This document shows, one piece after another, positions 16,035 through 25,499 of a stretch of DNA of 64,000 bases. The stretch is from the NCBI RefSeq assembly GCF_000633395.1, contig NZ_AYMU01000010.1, positions 1 to 64,000 of the forward strand, in the 5' to 3' direction. Position 1 is the stretch's first letter; each line of letters starts with the position of its first letter. The translations under genes and the position numbers were made by a program. Below the pieces are notes generated by a model that saw only the letters and a list, made by a program, of their open reading frames with translations, made no database searches and was not told the DNA's origin. Origin of the DNA: Pseudomonas sp. PH1b (GTDB lineage Bacteria; Pseudomonadota; Gammaproteobacteria; Pseudomonadales; Pseudomonadaceae).

Positions 16035-17000
16035 TCAACTCACGACCCGTAGCGGGGCACCACTGAAGAACCCCCGGGCATTTTCCGTCAGTTGGCCAAC
16101 GATTCGCTGGCGGGCTTCGCGGCTGCCCCAGGCATTGTGCGGGGTCACGATCAGGCGCGGGATGTCGCTAGCCAGCAGCGGATTGCCGGCAGAAGGTGGC
16201 TCGACCGTCAGGACATCGGTGGCGGCACCGCCCAAGTGACCGCTGCGCAGTGCGTCGGCCAGGGCCTGCTCGTCAATCAGACCGCCACGGGCGGTGTTGA
16301 CCACCAGCGCTCCGGGCTTGAGCAGGGCCAGTTCCCGGGCCGCGATAAAGTTGCGGGTATGTTCATTGAGTGGGCAGTGCAGGGTCAGGGCATCCACCTG
16401 AGGCAGCAGCTCCTCCAGGGGAACGCGATCCGGCCGGGCCGGGCGGCCGGGGATCTGCCCCAGCAGCACACGCATGCCGAAGGCTTCGGCCAGGCGGGAT
16501 ACGGCGCTGCCCAGCTCGCCATTGCCCAGCAGGCCCAGGGTCTTGCCCGCCAGCTCGATAATCGGGAAGTCCAGCAGGCAGAACTGTTGTGCTTGCTGCC
16601 AGCGGCCCGCTGCCACCGCCTGCTGGTAGTCGGCGACCCGTGTGGCCAGGTTGAGCAGCAGCATCAGGGTGTGCTGGGCCACCGATGGGGTGCCGTAGCC
16701 CTGGCAATTGCTGACGATGATGCCCTGGCTGCGGGCCGCAGCCAGGTCGATATTGTTGGTGCCGGTAGCGGCCACCAGGATCAGCCGCAGGTCGGGGCAG
16801 GCGGCCAGGGTCTCGGCATTCAGCGCGACCTTGTTGCTGATGGCGATCTGGGCGCCCTGCAGGCGTTCAGCGACCTGCTCTGTGCTGCTGTGGGCATGCA
16901 GGTGCAAGGTGTCGAAACTGTCATGCAGCGCCCCCAGATCCAGGTCGCCCAGGTCCAGTGAGCGGTGATCGAGGAAGACGGCGCGGCGATTGTTGGTCAT
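16035..17000 (-). CDS. hprA: D-2-hydroxyacid dehydrogenase (hydroxypyruvate/glycerate dehydrogenase type)
   Basis: 321-aa NAD(P)-dependent cytosolic dehydrogenase. The Rossmann motif GLLGNGELG is near residues 153-161. Catalytic residues follow the family order: Arg in 'VNTARGG', Glu in 'VLTVEPP' and His in 'VTPHNAWGS'. It probably interconverts glycerate and hydroxypyruvate (or glyoxylate); substrate choice cannot be fixed from sequence alone. It lies 31 bases upstream of rsmC and may be cotranscribed with it. It is divergent from the LysE-type exporter. Confidence 0.85.
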   Translation of the reverse strand: MTNNRRAVFLDHRSLDLGDLDLGALHDSFDTLHLHAHSSTEQVAERLQGAQIAISNKVALNAETLAACPDLRLILVAATGTNNIDLAAARSQGIIVSNCQGYGTPSVAQHTLMLLLNLATRVADYQQAVAAGRWQQAQQFCLLDFPIIELAGKTLGLLGNGELGSAVSRLAEAFGMRVLLGQIPGRPARPDRVPLEELLPQVDALTLHCPLNEHTRNFIAARELALLKPGALVVNTARGGLIDEQALADALRSGHLGGAATDVLTVEPPSAGNPLLASDIPRLIVTPHNAWGSREARQRIVGQLTENARGFFSGAPLRVVS

Positions 17001-17084
17001 GAACTGTACCTTTTGCACGAAGGATCTAAGGCGTAATCTGCCGAGCCTAACAGATGAAATAATTAGACATACACAGGAGCCTGC

Positions 17085-17714
17085 ATGTACTTCACCGAGT
17101 TCTTGACCGTTGCCCTCATTCACCTGCTGGCGGTGGCCAGCCCGGGCCCGGACTTTGCCGTGGTAGTGCGCGAGAGCGTGACCCACGGCCGTCGCGCCGG
17201 AACCTGGACAGCCCTTGGCGTGGGCTGCGCGATCTTCCTGCACGTGGGTTATTCGCTGCTGGGGATTGGCCTGATCGTTTCCCAGTCCATCGTGCTGTTC
17301 AATGCTCTGAAGTGGCTGGCGGCGGCGTATCTGCTGTATATCGGCTACAAGGCCCTGCGGGCCCAGCCAGCCAAACCGGCGGCGGACGACCTGCACAAGG
17401 AGGCCGGGATTCGCACCGCGCGTGGTGCCTTCACTTCGGGCTTCGTGACCAATGGCCTGAACCCCAAGGCGACCCTGTTCTTCCTTTCGCTGTTCACCGT
17501 AGTGATCAACCCGCACACGCCGTTGGCGATTCAGGCCGGTTATGGCGTGTACCTGGCGGTGGCCACCGCCGTGTGGTTCTGCCTGGTGGCCATGCTCTTC
17601 AGTCAGCAGCGGGTGCGCGCCGGCTTTGCCCGCATGGGCCACTGGTTCGACCGCACCATGGGCGCCGTGCTGATCGCCATCGGCGTGAAGCTGGCCTTCA
17701 CCGAGATGCATTGA
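17085..17714 (+). CDS. LysE/RhtB-family amino-acid exporter
   Basis: 209-aa inner-membrane protein with about six hydrophobic segments. The family signature is near the N-terminus ('AVASPGPDFAVVVRESVTHG', with 'GxxxGxxxG' later in 'ALGVGCAIFLHVG') and 'NGLNPKATLFFLSLF' is in the second half. It probably exports an amino acid or derivative by proton exchange; the substrate is not predictable. Its last 17 bases overlap the tail of the convergent AraC-type gene. AGGAG lies upstream of the ATG. Confidence 0.9.
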   Translation: MYFTEFLTVALIHLLAVASPGPDFAVVVRESVTHGRRAGTWTALGVGCAIFLHVGYSLLGIGLIVSQSIVLFNALKWLAAAYLLYIGYKALRAQPAKPAADDLHKEAGIRTARGAFTSGFVTNGLNPKATLFFLSLFTVVINPHTPLAIQAGYGVYLAVATAVWFCLVAMLFSQQRVRAGFARMGHWFDRTMGAVLIAIGVKLAFTEMH

Positions 17715-18471
17715 TCTCGCTGAGTTGATTCAGGGTCGCCACGTAATGCCGTGGCGTGTCCCCCAGCAAACGGCAGAACATCGCGCTGAAGGCCCGGGTG
17801 CTGCCGTATCCCAACGAGTCGGCCACGCTGTGCACGCTTTCCCCGGCGAGCAGGCGTGGCAAGGCTTCCATCAGGCGCACCTGCTGGCGCCAGGCATTGA
17901 AATTCATCTGCATCTGCTGCTGGAACAGCCGCGCCAGGGTTCGTGAGCTGGCGCCGACCTGCTGCGCCCAGTCTTCCAGGGTATGGGGGTGGTCCGGGGT
18001 CTGTAGCAAGGTTCGGCAGATGGCTTGCAAGCGCCGGTCCTGGGGCATGGGAATGTGCAGCGGAAGGTTTTCCAGGGCGGCGATTTCTTCCAGCATCAAT
18101 TGCTGGATCAACGGGTTCTCCGCCTGTCGCGGACCTTGCACGGCTCGCAGGATCAACTCCCGGAGCAACGGCGTGACTGCCAGCACACAGCATTGGCGTA
18201 ACGAGGGTGGCGACAGTTCCGGGTCGATGAACAGAGAGCGCATGCGCACTTCACCAACCATGAAAATCTCATGCTCCACCAACGGCGGGATCCACACCGC
18301 GCGGCTTGGCGGGATCACCCAGGCGCCTTGAGCGCTGACCACGCGCATGGTGCCGCAGGCGGCATAGAGAAACTGCGCCTCACGGTGGCAGTGCAGTTGC
18401 TGATGCGCGGTATCGGGGTAATCCCGGGGGTAGGCACTGACCGGGCCATGGTGGAAGTGGTCAATTAACAT
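17698..18471 (-). CDS. AraC-family transcriptional regulator with cupin sensor
   Basis: 257 aa: an N-terminal cupin-like effector domain (about 20-110; 'HCHREAQFLYA', 'PPSRAVWIPP') and a C-terminal AraC double helix-turn-helix (about 160-250; 'TLEDWAQQVGASSRTLARLF', 'SVADSLGYGSTRAFSAMF'). This architecture is common in regulators of efflux genes. It is divergent from an MFS exporter gene 87 bases away, the likely target. The ATG at 18471 was chosen; an in-frame ATG at 18543 would run into the MFS ribosome site. Confidence 0.88.
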   Translation of the reverse strand: MLIDHFHHGPVSAYPRDYPDTAHQQLHCHREAQFLYAACGTMRVVSAQGAWVIPPSRAVWIPPLVEHEIFMVGEVRMRSLFIDPELSPPSLRQCCVLAVTPLLRELILRAVQGPRQAENPLIQQLMLEEIAALENLPLHIPMPQDRRLQAICRTLLQTPDHPHTLEDWAQQVGASSRTLARLFQQQMQMNFNAWRQQVRLMEALPRLLAGESVHSVADSLGYGSTRAFSAMFCRLLGDTPRHYVATLNQLSEINASR

Positions 18472-18557
18472 GTCTGATCCGATGACTTTGTTGTCAGGAA
18501 TGCGATGGATTGCCAAATTAGCATAAGCGGCACAACAACCCACCTTGGTGTATCGCC

Positions 18558-19742
18558 ATGAATCAAGCCCGCAACGTGATCCGCTACGTCAACGCCGCCC
18601 ATGTCATCGATCACATGTTCATGCTGATCTTTCCCGCTGCTGTGCTGGGCATGACCCAGGCCTTTGGCCTGGACTATGCGGCGCTGATCGGCCTGTCCCT
18701 GGGCGGTTTCATTGCCTTTGGCGCCTGTTCGCTACCCGCCGGCTGGCTGGGGGACCACTGGAGCCGGCGGCAGATGATGTTGCTGTTTTTCTTCGGCATC
18801 GGCGGCGCCTCGATCCTCACGGGGCTCAGCAACAGCCCGACCATGCTGGTGATCGGTCTGACCCTGATGGGGGTCTTCGCCGCTATCTATCACCCGGTAG
18901 GCACCGCGATGCTAGTGGCCTATGCGCAGAATCGCGGGCGCGAGATCGGTATCAACGGCATGTGGGGCAACCTTGGCGTGGCCTTCTCGGCCTTGATCAC
19001 CGGCTTGCTGGTGGCGCAGTTCGGCTGGCGCTCGGCGTTCATCCTGCCGGGGAGCGTGGCGATCCTTCTGGGCATTGGCTTTGCCTTGCAGGTGCGTGAC
19101 GAGCCGATCCCCGTGCGCGCCCATGTACCGCTCAAGGGCAAGGGCGGACAGCAGATCTCCATGTTCCTGGTGTTTGGCGTGCTGGCCCTGGCCACGGCTA
19201 CCGGCGGCGTGGTGTTCAACACCACCACCATGACCTACCCGAAACTGTTCCAGGAACGCCTGCATGAGTTGTTCACCTCGCCCCAGACACTGGGGGTGGT
19301 GGTCAGCCTGGCCTACGCCTTCGGTGCAGTGGCGCAGTTGTTGATTGGCCGGGTGTTGCACCGCTTCAGCCTGAAATGGCCGTTCATCATCCTGACCCTG
19401 CTCCAGGCCCCGTTGCTGCTGGCGATGGCCGACAGCCAGGGCTGGAGTGTGATCGTCCTGGGGGCGGCCTTCATGTTCGTGGTGTTCGGCCAGGTCACGG
19501 TAAACGATGCCATGGTCGCCAATTTCGTTGCGCCCCAGTGGCAGTCGCGGGTCTTCGCCTTGCGTTACTGCCTGTCGTTCGGCGCCAGTGCCACGGCGAT
19601 TCCGTTGATCGCTGTGGTGGAACCGCGCCAGGGCCTGAACGGCCTGTATCTGATTCTGGCGGGGTTCGCGGCACTGACTTTTGCCGCGGCGCTGGCCTTT
19701 CCCCGCACCCCGGCGGAAGCGGCGGTGGGGCAAAGCGCTTGA
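18558..19742 (+). CDS. MFS transporter
   Basis: 394-aa major facilitator with 12 predicted membrane segments. The between-TM2/3 signature is degenerate ('GWLGDHWSRRQMM'). 'AIYHPVGTAMLVAYAQNRGREIG' resembles the fosmidomycin-resistance (Fsr) subgroup of exporters, so drug or metabolite efflux is likely. It is divergent from the AraC-type regulator, which probably controls it. The substrate is unknown. Confidence 0.88.
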   Translation: MNQARNVIRYVNAAHVIDHMFMLIFPAAVLGMTQAFGLDYAALIGLSLGGFIAFGACSLPAGWLGDHWSRRQMMLLFFFGIGGASILTGLSNSPTMLVIGLTLMGVFAAIYHPVGTAMLVAYAQNRGREIGINGMWGNLGVAFSALITGLLVAQFGWRSAFILPGSVAILLGIGFALQVRDEPIPVRAHVPLKGKGGQQISMFLVFGVLALATATGGVVFNTTTMTYPKLFQERLHELFTSPQTLGVVVSLAYAFGAVAQLLIGRVLHRFSLKWPFIILTLLQAPLLLAMADSQGWSVIVLGAAFMFVVFGQVTVNDAMVANFVAPQWQSRVFALRYCLSFGASATAIPLIAVVEPRQGLNGLYLILAGFAALTFAAALAFPRTPAEAAVGQSA

Positions 19743-19888
19743 GGTCTCGCAGGGCCGTAACAATGCTGGCCTGAAGCTAGTATTTGTACGGCTCTGCAAA
19801 TCATCCCTTTGGCTGATTTAGCGGGCGCACGGGAGCTCTAGAGTGGTTATCCTCCAGTCACGACCGAGCCGTCAGAAAAGGGATTCTT

Positions 19889-21571
19889 ATGTTGCAGACT
19901 CGCGTTATTCCCCCCGCCGAAGGCGCCTACCAATACCCACTTCTGATCAAGCGGCTGCTGATGTCCGGCAGCCGTTACGAGAAAACCCGCGAGATCATCT
20001 ATCGCGACCAGTTGCGCTACACCTATCCGACCCTGATCGAGCGCGTGGCCCGCCTGGCCAACGTGCTGACCGCGGCCGGGGTCAAGGCCGGGGATACCGT
20101 GGCGGTGATGGACTGGGACAGCCATCGCTATCTGGAGTGCATGTTCGCCATCCCGATGATCGGCGCGGTGATCCACACCATCAACGTGCGCCTCTCGCCG
20201 GAACAGATCCTCTACACCATGAACCACGCCGAGGACCGCTTCGTGCTGGTCAACAGTGAGTTTGTCGGGCTGTATCAGGCGCTCGCCGTGCACCTGACCA
20301 CGGTAGAGAAGACCCTGCTGCTCACCGATGCTCCGGAGAAAACCGCCGACCTGCCGAACCTCGTGGGCGAGTACGAGACCCTGCTGGCGGCGGCCAGCCC
20401 GCGGTATGACTTCGAGGATTTTGACGAGAACTCGGTGGCCACGACGTTTTACACCACCGGTACCACCGGCAATCCCAAGGGCGTGTACTTCACCCACCGC
20501 CAGCTGGTGCTGCACACCATGGGCGTGTCGACCATCATGGGCTCGATCGACAGCGTGCGGCTGCTGGGCACCAACGACGTATACATGCCCATTACCCCGA
20601 TGTTCCACGTGCATGCCTGGGGCTTGCCTTACGTGGCCACCATGCTTGGGCTCAAGCAGGTCTATCCCGGGCGCTACGACCCGGAATACCTGGTGGAGCT
20701 GTGGCGCCGGGAGAAGGTCACCTTTTCCCACTGCGTGCCGACGATCCTGCAGATGGTGCTCAATGCCAAGGCGGCCCAGGGCACCGATTTCGGTGGCTGG
20801 AAGATCGTCATCGGCGGCAGCGCGCTGAACCGCGGGCTGTACGAAGCCGCCAAGGCCAAGGGGATTCAACTGACGGCGGCCTACGGCATGTCGGAAACCG
20901 GCCCGCTGGTGTCCTGCGCCCACCTCAACGACGAGTTGATGGCGGGCAGCGAAGACGAGCGCACCACCTACCGGATCAAGGCCGGGGTACCGGGCCCGCT
21001 GGTGGAGGCGGCGATCGTCGATGCCGAGGGCAACTTCCTCCCGGCGGACGGCGAGTCCCAGGGCGAGCTGGTGCTGCGGGCGCCCTGGTTGACCGAAGGC
21101 TACTTCAACGAACCGCAAAAGGGCGCGGAGCTCTGGGAGGGCGGTTGGCTGCATACCGGCGATGTGGCGACCCTGGACAGCATGGGGGTGATCGACATCC
21201 GTGACCGGATCAAGGACGTGATCAAGACCGGTGGCGAATGGATTTCCTCCCTGGACCTGGAAGACCTCATCAGCCGCCACGCGGCGGTACGTGAGGTAGC
21301 AGTGGTGGGCATCGCCGATCCGCAATGGGGCGAGCGCCCGTTCGCCTTGCTGGTGATTCGCGAAGGCCATGAGATTGGCGCCCGCGAGCTCAAGGAACAC
21401 CTCAAGCCGTTCGTCGAACTGGGGCACTTGAGCAAATGGGCGATCCCCAGCCAGATCGCCCTTGTTACGGAAATTCCCAAGACCAGCGTTGGCAAGCTCG
21501 ACAAGAAGCGCATCCGCGTCGACATCAGCGAGTGGCAAGCCAGCAACAGCACCTTCCTCTCCACGCTCTGA
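19889..21571 (+). CDS. AlkK-like fatty acyl-CoA ligase
   Basis: 560-aa adenylate-forming enzyme activating a (probably medium-chain) fatty acid to acyl-CoA through an acyl-AMP. The AMP-binding P-loop is 'FYTTGTTGNPKG' at about 187-198. The motif 'YGMSETGPL' is near 332, and the C-terminal hinge 'GDVATLDSMGVIDIRDRIKDVIKTGGEWIS' carries the A8-type Asp/Arg/Lys set. The catalytic Lys is near the end ('TSVGKLDKKRIR'). Similarity to AlkK is seen throughout. It is the first of three same-strand genes with DUF1302 and DUF1329 proteins, 337 bases before the next. Confidence 0.93.
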   Translation: MLQTRVIPPAEGAYQYPLLIKRLLMSGSRYEKTREIIYRDQLRYTYPTLIERVARLANVLTAAGVKAGDTVAVMDWDSHRYLECMFAIPMIGAVIHTINVRLSPEQILYTMNHAEDRFVLVNSEFVGLYQALAVHLTTVEKTLLLTDAPEKTADLPNLVGEYETLLAAASPRYDFEDFDENSVATTFYTTGTTGNPKGVYFTHRQLVLHTMGVSTIMGSIDSVRLLGTNDVYMPITPMFHVHAWGLPYVATMLGLKQVYPGRYDPEYLVELWRREKVTFSHCVPTILQMVLNAKAAQGTDFGGWKIVIGGSALNRGLYEAAKAKGIQLTAAYGMSETGPLVSCAHLNDELMAGSEDERTTYRIKAGVPGPLVEAAIVDAEGNFLPADGESQGELVLRAPWLTEGYFNEPQKGAELWEGGWLHTGDVATLDSMGVIDIRDRIKDVIKTGGEWISSLDLEDLISRHAAVREVAVVGIADPQWGERPFALLVIREGHEIGARELKEHLKPFVELGHLSKWAIPSQIALVTEIPKTSVGKLDKKRIRVDISEWQASNSTFLSTL

Positions 21572-21908
21572 GCGTCCCCGGCCGTGCCCGCTCGGGCACG
21601 GCATGCCCACCCGGCAAGCCTTTGCCTTGTGCTCATGGATTTTTCAGTCATTCTTGCCGCGCCGTTTTTCAAAGGTTATGGCAAAGGGCTGTTCCAGTGC
21701 GGTGGGTGGCTGCAAATCACACTTTAGAGGGATCAAGCAGTAATCCCTGCTGGATATAGTCCGTTCACGGATTTTTCTGAACAACGGAGCATTGCGGGGG
21801 GCTAGTGCCGCGCAACTTCGGGCCAGGGGTCGCTGTTGGCAGCCCGGTATTCGAGGCGTTTTCAGAAGAACGTACTGCCATAACAATAATGCACATGGAG
21901 TAGCGTCG
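21572..21908. other. 337-base intergenic region before the DUF1302 gene
   Basis: It contains a 10-bp perfect hairpin GCCGTGCCCG/CGGGCACGGC (21581-21602) ten bases after the ligase stop, without a T-run. It then has AT-richer sequence and finally GGAG (21897-21900) ahead of the DUF1302 start. It probably carries a separate promoter for the DUF1302-DUF1329 pair. No reading frame in it is convincing. Confidence 0.6.
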
Positions 21909-23798
21909 ATGACATCAGCAAACCAGTTCTGGCGCCGGGCGAAACTGCCCCTGGCCGTCGGTCTCGCCTCTACGCTCGCCGGGCCGGCATTCGGCGTCAG
22001 CTTCAACATCGGTGAAATCGAAGGCAGCTTCGATTCGTCCCTGTCGGTGGGGGCCAGTTGGTCGACCGCCGGGCGCAACAAGGACCTGATCGGGGTCAAC
22101 AACGGCGGCAAGGGCCTGTCCCAGACCACCGATGACGGCCACTTGAACTTCAACAAGGGCCAGACCTTCTCGAAGATCTTCAAGGGTATCCATGACCTGG
22201 AATTGAAGTACGGCGATACCGGTGTGTTTGTCCGTGGCAAGTACTGGTATGACTTCAAGCTCCAGGACGAAGACCTGGACTTCAAGAACGTCAGCAATGA
22301 CGGCCGCAAGGAAGGCGCCAAGTCGTCCGGCGGGCAGATTCTCGATGCCTTCATCTATCACAACTACTCCATTGCCGATGAGCCGGGCTCCGTGCGTTTC
22401 GGTAAGCAGGTGGTGAGCTGGGGCGAAAGTACCTTCATCGGCGGCGGCATCAACTCGATCAACCCCATCGATGTGTCGGCGTTCCGCCGTCCTGGCGCCG
22501 AGGTCAAGGAAGGCCTGATCCCGGTCAACATGTTCTACATCTCCCAGAACCTCACCGAGAACCTGTCGGCCGAAGCGTTCTACCAGTTGGAGTGGGACCA
22601 GACCGTTACCGATAACTGCGGCACCTTCTTCTCCCAGCCAGACAACATTTCCGATGGTTGCAACGATAACCTGCGACTGCTGGCCAAGCGTTCGACCATC
22701 ACTGCCACGGCCCCGGGCCGTGCGGCCCTGGCTGCGATGCAGGCGCGGGGCGTCGACGTCAACGAAGAGGGGACGCTGGTCCGCCGCAGTGGCGACCGCG
22801 ATGCCCGTGACAGCGGTCAGTTCGGTGCCGCGTTCCATTACAACTACGAGCCGCTGGACACTGAGTTCGGCGCCTACTTCATGAACTATCACAGCCGTGC
22901 GCCGATCTTCAGCGCCACGGCGGCTCCGCAATCGGCTTACAACATAGCCCCTGGTTTCGGCAGTCTGGCACCGGTGTGGATCGCCGGTAACTCGAAATAC
23001 TTCGTTGAGTACCCAGAGGATATTCGTCTGTATGGCTTGAGTTTCTCCACCACGTTGCCTACGGGGACGGCATGGAGCGGCGAAATCAGCTACCGGCCGA
23101 ATGCGCCGGTGCAACTCAACTCCACCGACATTCTCTACTCCGCCGTTCGCCCCTTGAAGGGTGCATACGCCAACGCCTCCCTGCTGGAGGGTGTGGCGGG
23201 GCAGGACCTCAATGGCTATCGCCGCAAGGAAATCACTCAGTTCCAGACCACCTTCACCCACTTCTTCGATCAGGTCATGGGCGCCAGCCGCCTGACTCTG
23301 GTGGGTGAGGTCGGGGTTACCCACGTCGGCGGCCTTGAGAGCAAGTCGGATGTCCGTTACGGCCGTGACCCGGTGTTCGGGCCTGGCGCCCTGCCTACCA
23401 CGGGCGGGCAGAACACTTGCCGCGGACTCAACTCCACCACCATCGCCGGTGCAGGACCGGGCGCAGATGCCAGCAACCTCAGCAGCAACTGCAACAACGA
23501 TGGCTTCACCACCGCCACCTCCTGGGGCTACCGCGGCCGTGCCATCTGGGAATACCCGGATGTGTTCGCTGGTGTGAACCTCAAGCCGAACGTGGCCTGG
23601 TCCCATGACGTCAAGGGTTACTCGCCAGGTCCTGGCGGCAACTTCGAAGAAGGCCGCAAGGCCATCAGCCTGGGGCTGGATGCCGAGTACCAGAACACCT
23701 ACACCGCGAGCCTGGCCTACACCAACTTCTTTGGTGGCGACTACAGCACCGTGGATGACCGGGACTTCCTCGCCTTGAGCGTTGGCGTGAACTTCTAA
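21909..23798 (+). CDS. DUF1302 outer-membrane beta-barrel-like protein
   Basis: 629 aa with a signal peptide cleaved near residue 29 ('LASTLAGPAFG'). The rest is rich in alternating polar/aromatic strands and ends '...FLALSVGVNF', a terminal Phe being typical of outer-membrane barrels. DUF1302 proteins occur beside DUF1329 proteins in many Pseudomonas and are thought to handle hydrophobic compounds, but no function is proven. GGAG lies 8 bases before the ATG at 21909. The next gene begins 30 bases downstream, so the two form a pair. Confidence 0.9.
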   Translation: MTSANQFWRRAKLPLAVGLASTLAGPAFGVSFNIGEIEGSFDSSLSVGASWSTAGRNKDLIGVNNGGKGLSQTTDDGHLNFNKGQTFSKIFKGIHDLELKYGDTGVFVRGKYWYDFKLQDEDLDFKNVSNDGRKEGAKSSGGQILDAFIYHNYSIADEPGSVRFGKQVVSWGESTFIGGGINSINPIDVSAFRRPGAEVKEGLIPVNMFYISQNLTENLSAEAFYQLEWDQTVTDNCGTFFSQPDNISDGCNDNLRLLAKRSTITATAPGRAALAAMQARGVDVNEEGTLVRRSGDRDARDSGQFGAAFHYNYEPLDTEFGAYFMNYHSRAPIFSATAAPQSAYNIAPGFGSLAPVWIAGNSKYFVEYPEDIRLYGLSFSTTLPTGTAWSGEISYRPNAPVQLNSTDILYSAVRPLKGAYANASLLEGVAGQDLNGYRRKEITQFQTTFTHFFDQVMGASRLTLVGEVGVTHVGGLESKSDVRYGRDPVFGPGALPTTGGQNTCRGLNSTTIAGAGPGADASNLSSNCNNDGFTTATSWGYRGRAIWEYPDVFAGVNLKPNVAWSHDVKGYSPGPGGNFEEGRKAISLGLDAEYQNTYTASLAYTNFFGGDYSTVDDRDFLALSVGVNF

Positions 23799-23828
23799 GC
23801 ACACTGTATTTTCAGGAAGAACGACACT

Positions 23829-25193
23829 ATGAAAATAACCAAGAGTCTGTTGCACGTCGGTGTGCTGGGACTGTCACTGCTGGCCACCGGGGTCATGGCT
23901 GCGGTCTCGGCCGATGAAGCGGCCAAGCTGGGCACCAGCCTGACGCCAATGGGCGCGGAAATGGCCGGCAACGCCGCCGGCACCATTCCGGCCTGGAAGC
24001 CTCTGGCGACCAATGCCGGCACCGTGGACAGCAAGGGGTTCCTGTCCAACCCCTATGGCAGCGAGCAGCCGCAGTTCACCATCACCGCGCAGAACGTCGA
24101 GCAGTACAAGGACAAGTTGGCGCCGGGGCAGTACGCGATGTTCAAGCGCTACCCGGAAACCTTCAAGATGCCGGTCTACCCGTCCCATCGCGGGGCCACC
24201 GTGCCGGCTGACGTGTTCGCCGCGATCAAGCGCAATGCCACCAACACCAACCTGGTGTCCGGCGGCAACGGCCTGGAGAACTTCGAGACTGCGATTCCGT
24301 TCCCGATTCCCAAGAGCGGTGTGGAAGTCATCTGGAACCACATCACCCGCTATCGCGGGGGCAGCGTGACCCGTCTGGTGACCCAGGCGACGCCACAGGC
24401 CAACGGCTCCTACAGCCTGGTGTACTTCCAGGACCAGTTCGTGTTCCGCGACAAAATGAAGGACTACGATCCGAAGAACCCGGGCAACATCCTGTTCTAC
24501 TTCAAGCAGAAGGTCACTGCTCCGGCGCGTCTGGCCGGTGGCGTGCTGCTGGTCCACGAAACCCTCGACCAAGTAAAGGAGCCGCGTTCGGCCTGGGTCT
24601 ACAACGCCGGCCAGCGCCGTGTGCGCCGTGCCCCGCAAGTCTCCTATGACGGACCGGGTACTGCTGCCGACGGCCTGCGTACCTCCGACAACCTGGACAT
24701 GTACAACGGTGCCCCGGACCGCTACGACTGGAAGCTGGAAGGCAAGAAGGAGATGTACATCGCCTCCGACAGCTACAAGCTCGATTCGCCGACCCTGAAG
24801 TACGCCGACATCATCAAGGCCGGCCACATCAACCAGGACCTGGCTCGCTACGAGCTGCGTCGGGTCTGGCATGTGGTCGCCACCTTGAAGGAAGGCCAGC
24901 GCCACATCTACGCCAAGCGTGACTTCTATATCGACGAAGACACCTGGCAGGCGGCGGTGATCGACCACTACGACGGTCGTGGCCAACTGTGGCGCGTGGC
25001 CGAGGCCCATGCCGAGAACTACTACGACAAGCAAGTGCCGTGGTACGCCCTGGAAACCCTCTACGACCTGCAGTCCGGCCGTTACCTGGCACTGGGCATG
25101 AAGAACGAAGAGAAACAGGCGTATGACTTCGGCTTCACTGCCACCACCAGCGACTTCACCCCGGCCGCCCTGCGTCAGGATGGGGTTCGCTGA
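23829..25193 (+). CDS. DUF1329 periplasmic protein
   Basis: 454 aa with a signal peptide ('LLHVGVLGLSLLATGVMA', cleavage near 24). The mature protein begins 'AVSADEAAKLGTSLTPMGAE', the DUF1329 hallmark. A LolB/LolA-like lipid-carrying fold has been suggested for this family, though I treat that as unproven. It follows DUF1302 by 30 bases with AGGAAG before the ATG, and ends at a strong terminator. Partnering with an outer-membrane protein and an acyl-CoA ligase suggests import or movement of a lipid-like substrate. Confidence 0.9.
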   Translation: MKITKSLLHVGVLGLSLLATGVMAAVSADEAAKLGTSLTPMGAEMAGNAAGTIPAWKPLATNAGTVDSKGFLSNPYGSEQPQFTITAQNVEQYKDKLAPGQYAMFKRYPETFKMPVYPSHRGATVPADVFAAIKRNATNTNLVSGGNGLENFETAIPFPIPKSGVEVIWNHITRYRGGSVTRLVTQATPQANGSYSLVYFQDQFVFRDKMKDYDPKNPGNILFYFKQKVTAPARLAGGVLLVHETLDQVKEPRSAWVYNAGQRRVRRAPQVSYDGPGTAADGLRTSDNLDMYNGAPDRYDWKLEGKKEMYIASDSYKLDSPTLKYADIIKAGHINQDLARYELRRVWHVVATLKEGQRHIYAKRDFYIDEDTWQAAVIDHYDGRGQLWRVAEAHAENYYDKQVPWYALETLYDLQSGRYLALGMKNEEKQAYDFGFTATTSDFTPAALRQDGVR

Positions 25194-25499
25194 TCCGCTG
25201 TAAATAGAGGCCGCATCCTCGGAAATCGCCCCGACTGGTTCGGGGCTTTTTTTTGCCGAAAGGATTTGTCTCGGATGGATCACACAAAAATCAGGGGGAA
25301 AGCATTCTGGTTTCTTTAATGTGATTAGCCACTTAGCCCATAAAAATAAGAAATATCGGATTATCACCAAGAGCTATCCGACTAATTTGGTCGCAGTCTT
25401 TTCGCCCGAAAAGTCGCAAAAATCTTCAACAGGCGGTTTTTTACCGCTAGTCTGCGGACATCTGCTACGCCGACAACCCTACACCTATAAGAGTTGGCC
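25194..25499. other. 306-base intergenic region, AT-rich
   Basis: After the terminator, about 240 bases are clearly more AT-rich than the flanks and contain the palindrome CTTTTCG-CC-CGAAAAG (25398-25413), about 85 bases before the MalT-like regulator. It probably holds that gene's promoter. No credible reading frame was found. Confidence 0.55.
25228..25254 (+). terminator. Rho-independent terminator of the DUF1302-DUF1329 unit
   Basis: GCCCCGA/TCGGGGC stem with a 5-base loop, followed directly by eight T residues. Confidence 0.95.

Noticed and set aside
19847..21610. A 587-codon minus-strand open frame opposite the acyl-CoA ligase
   Set aside because: Antisense shadow; the opposite strand encodes a complete, motif-bearing enzyme.
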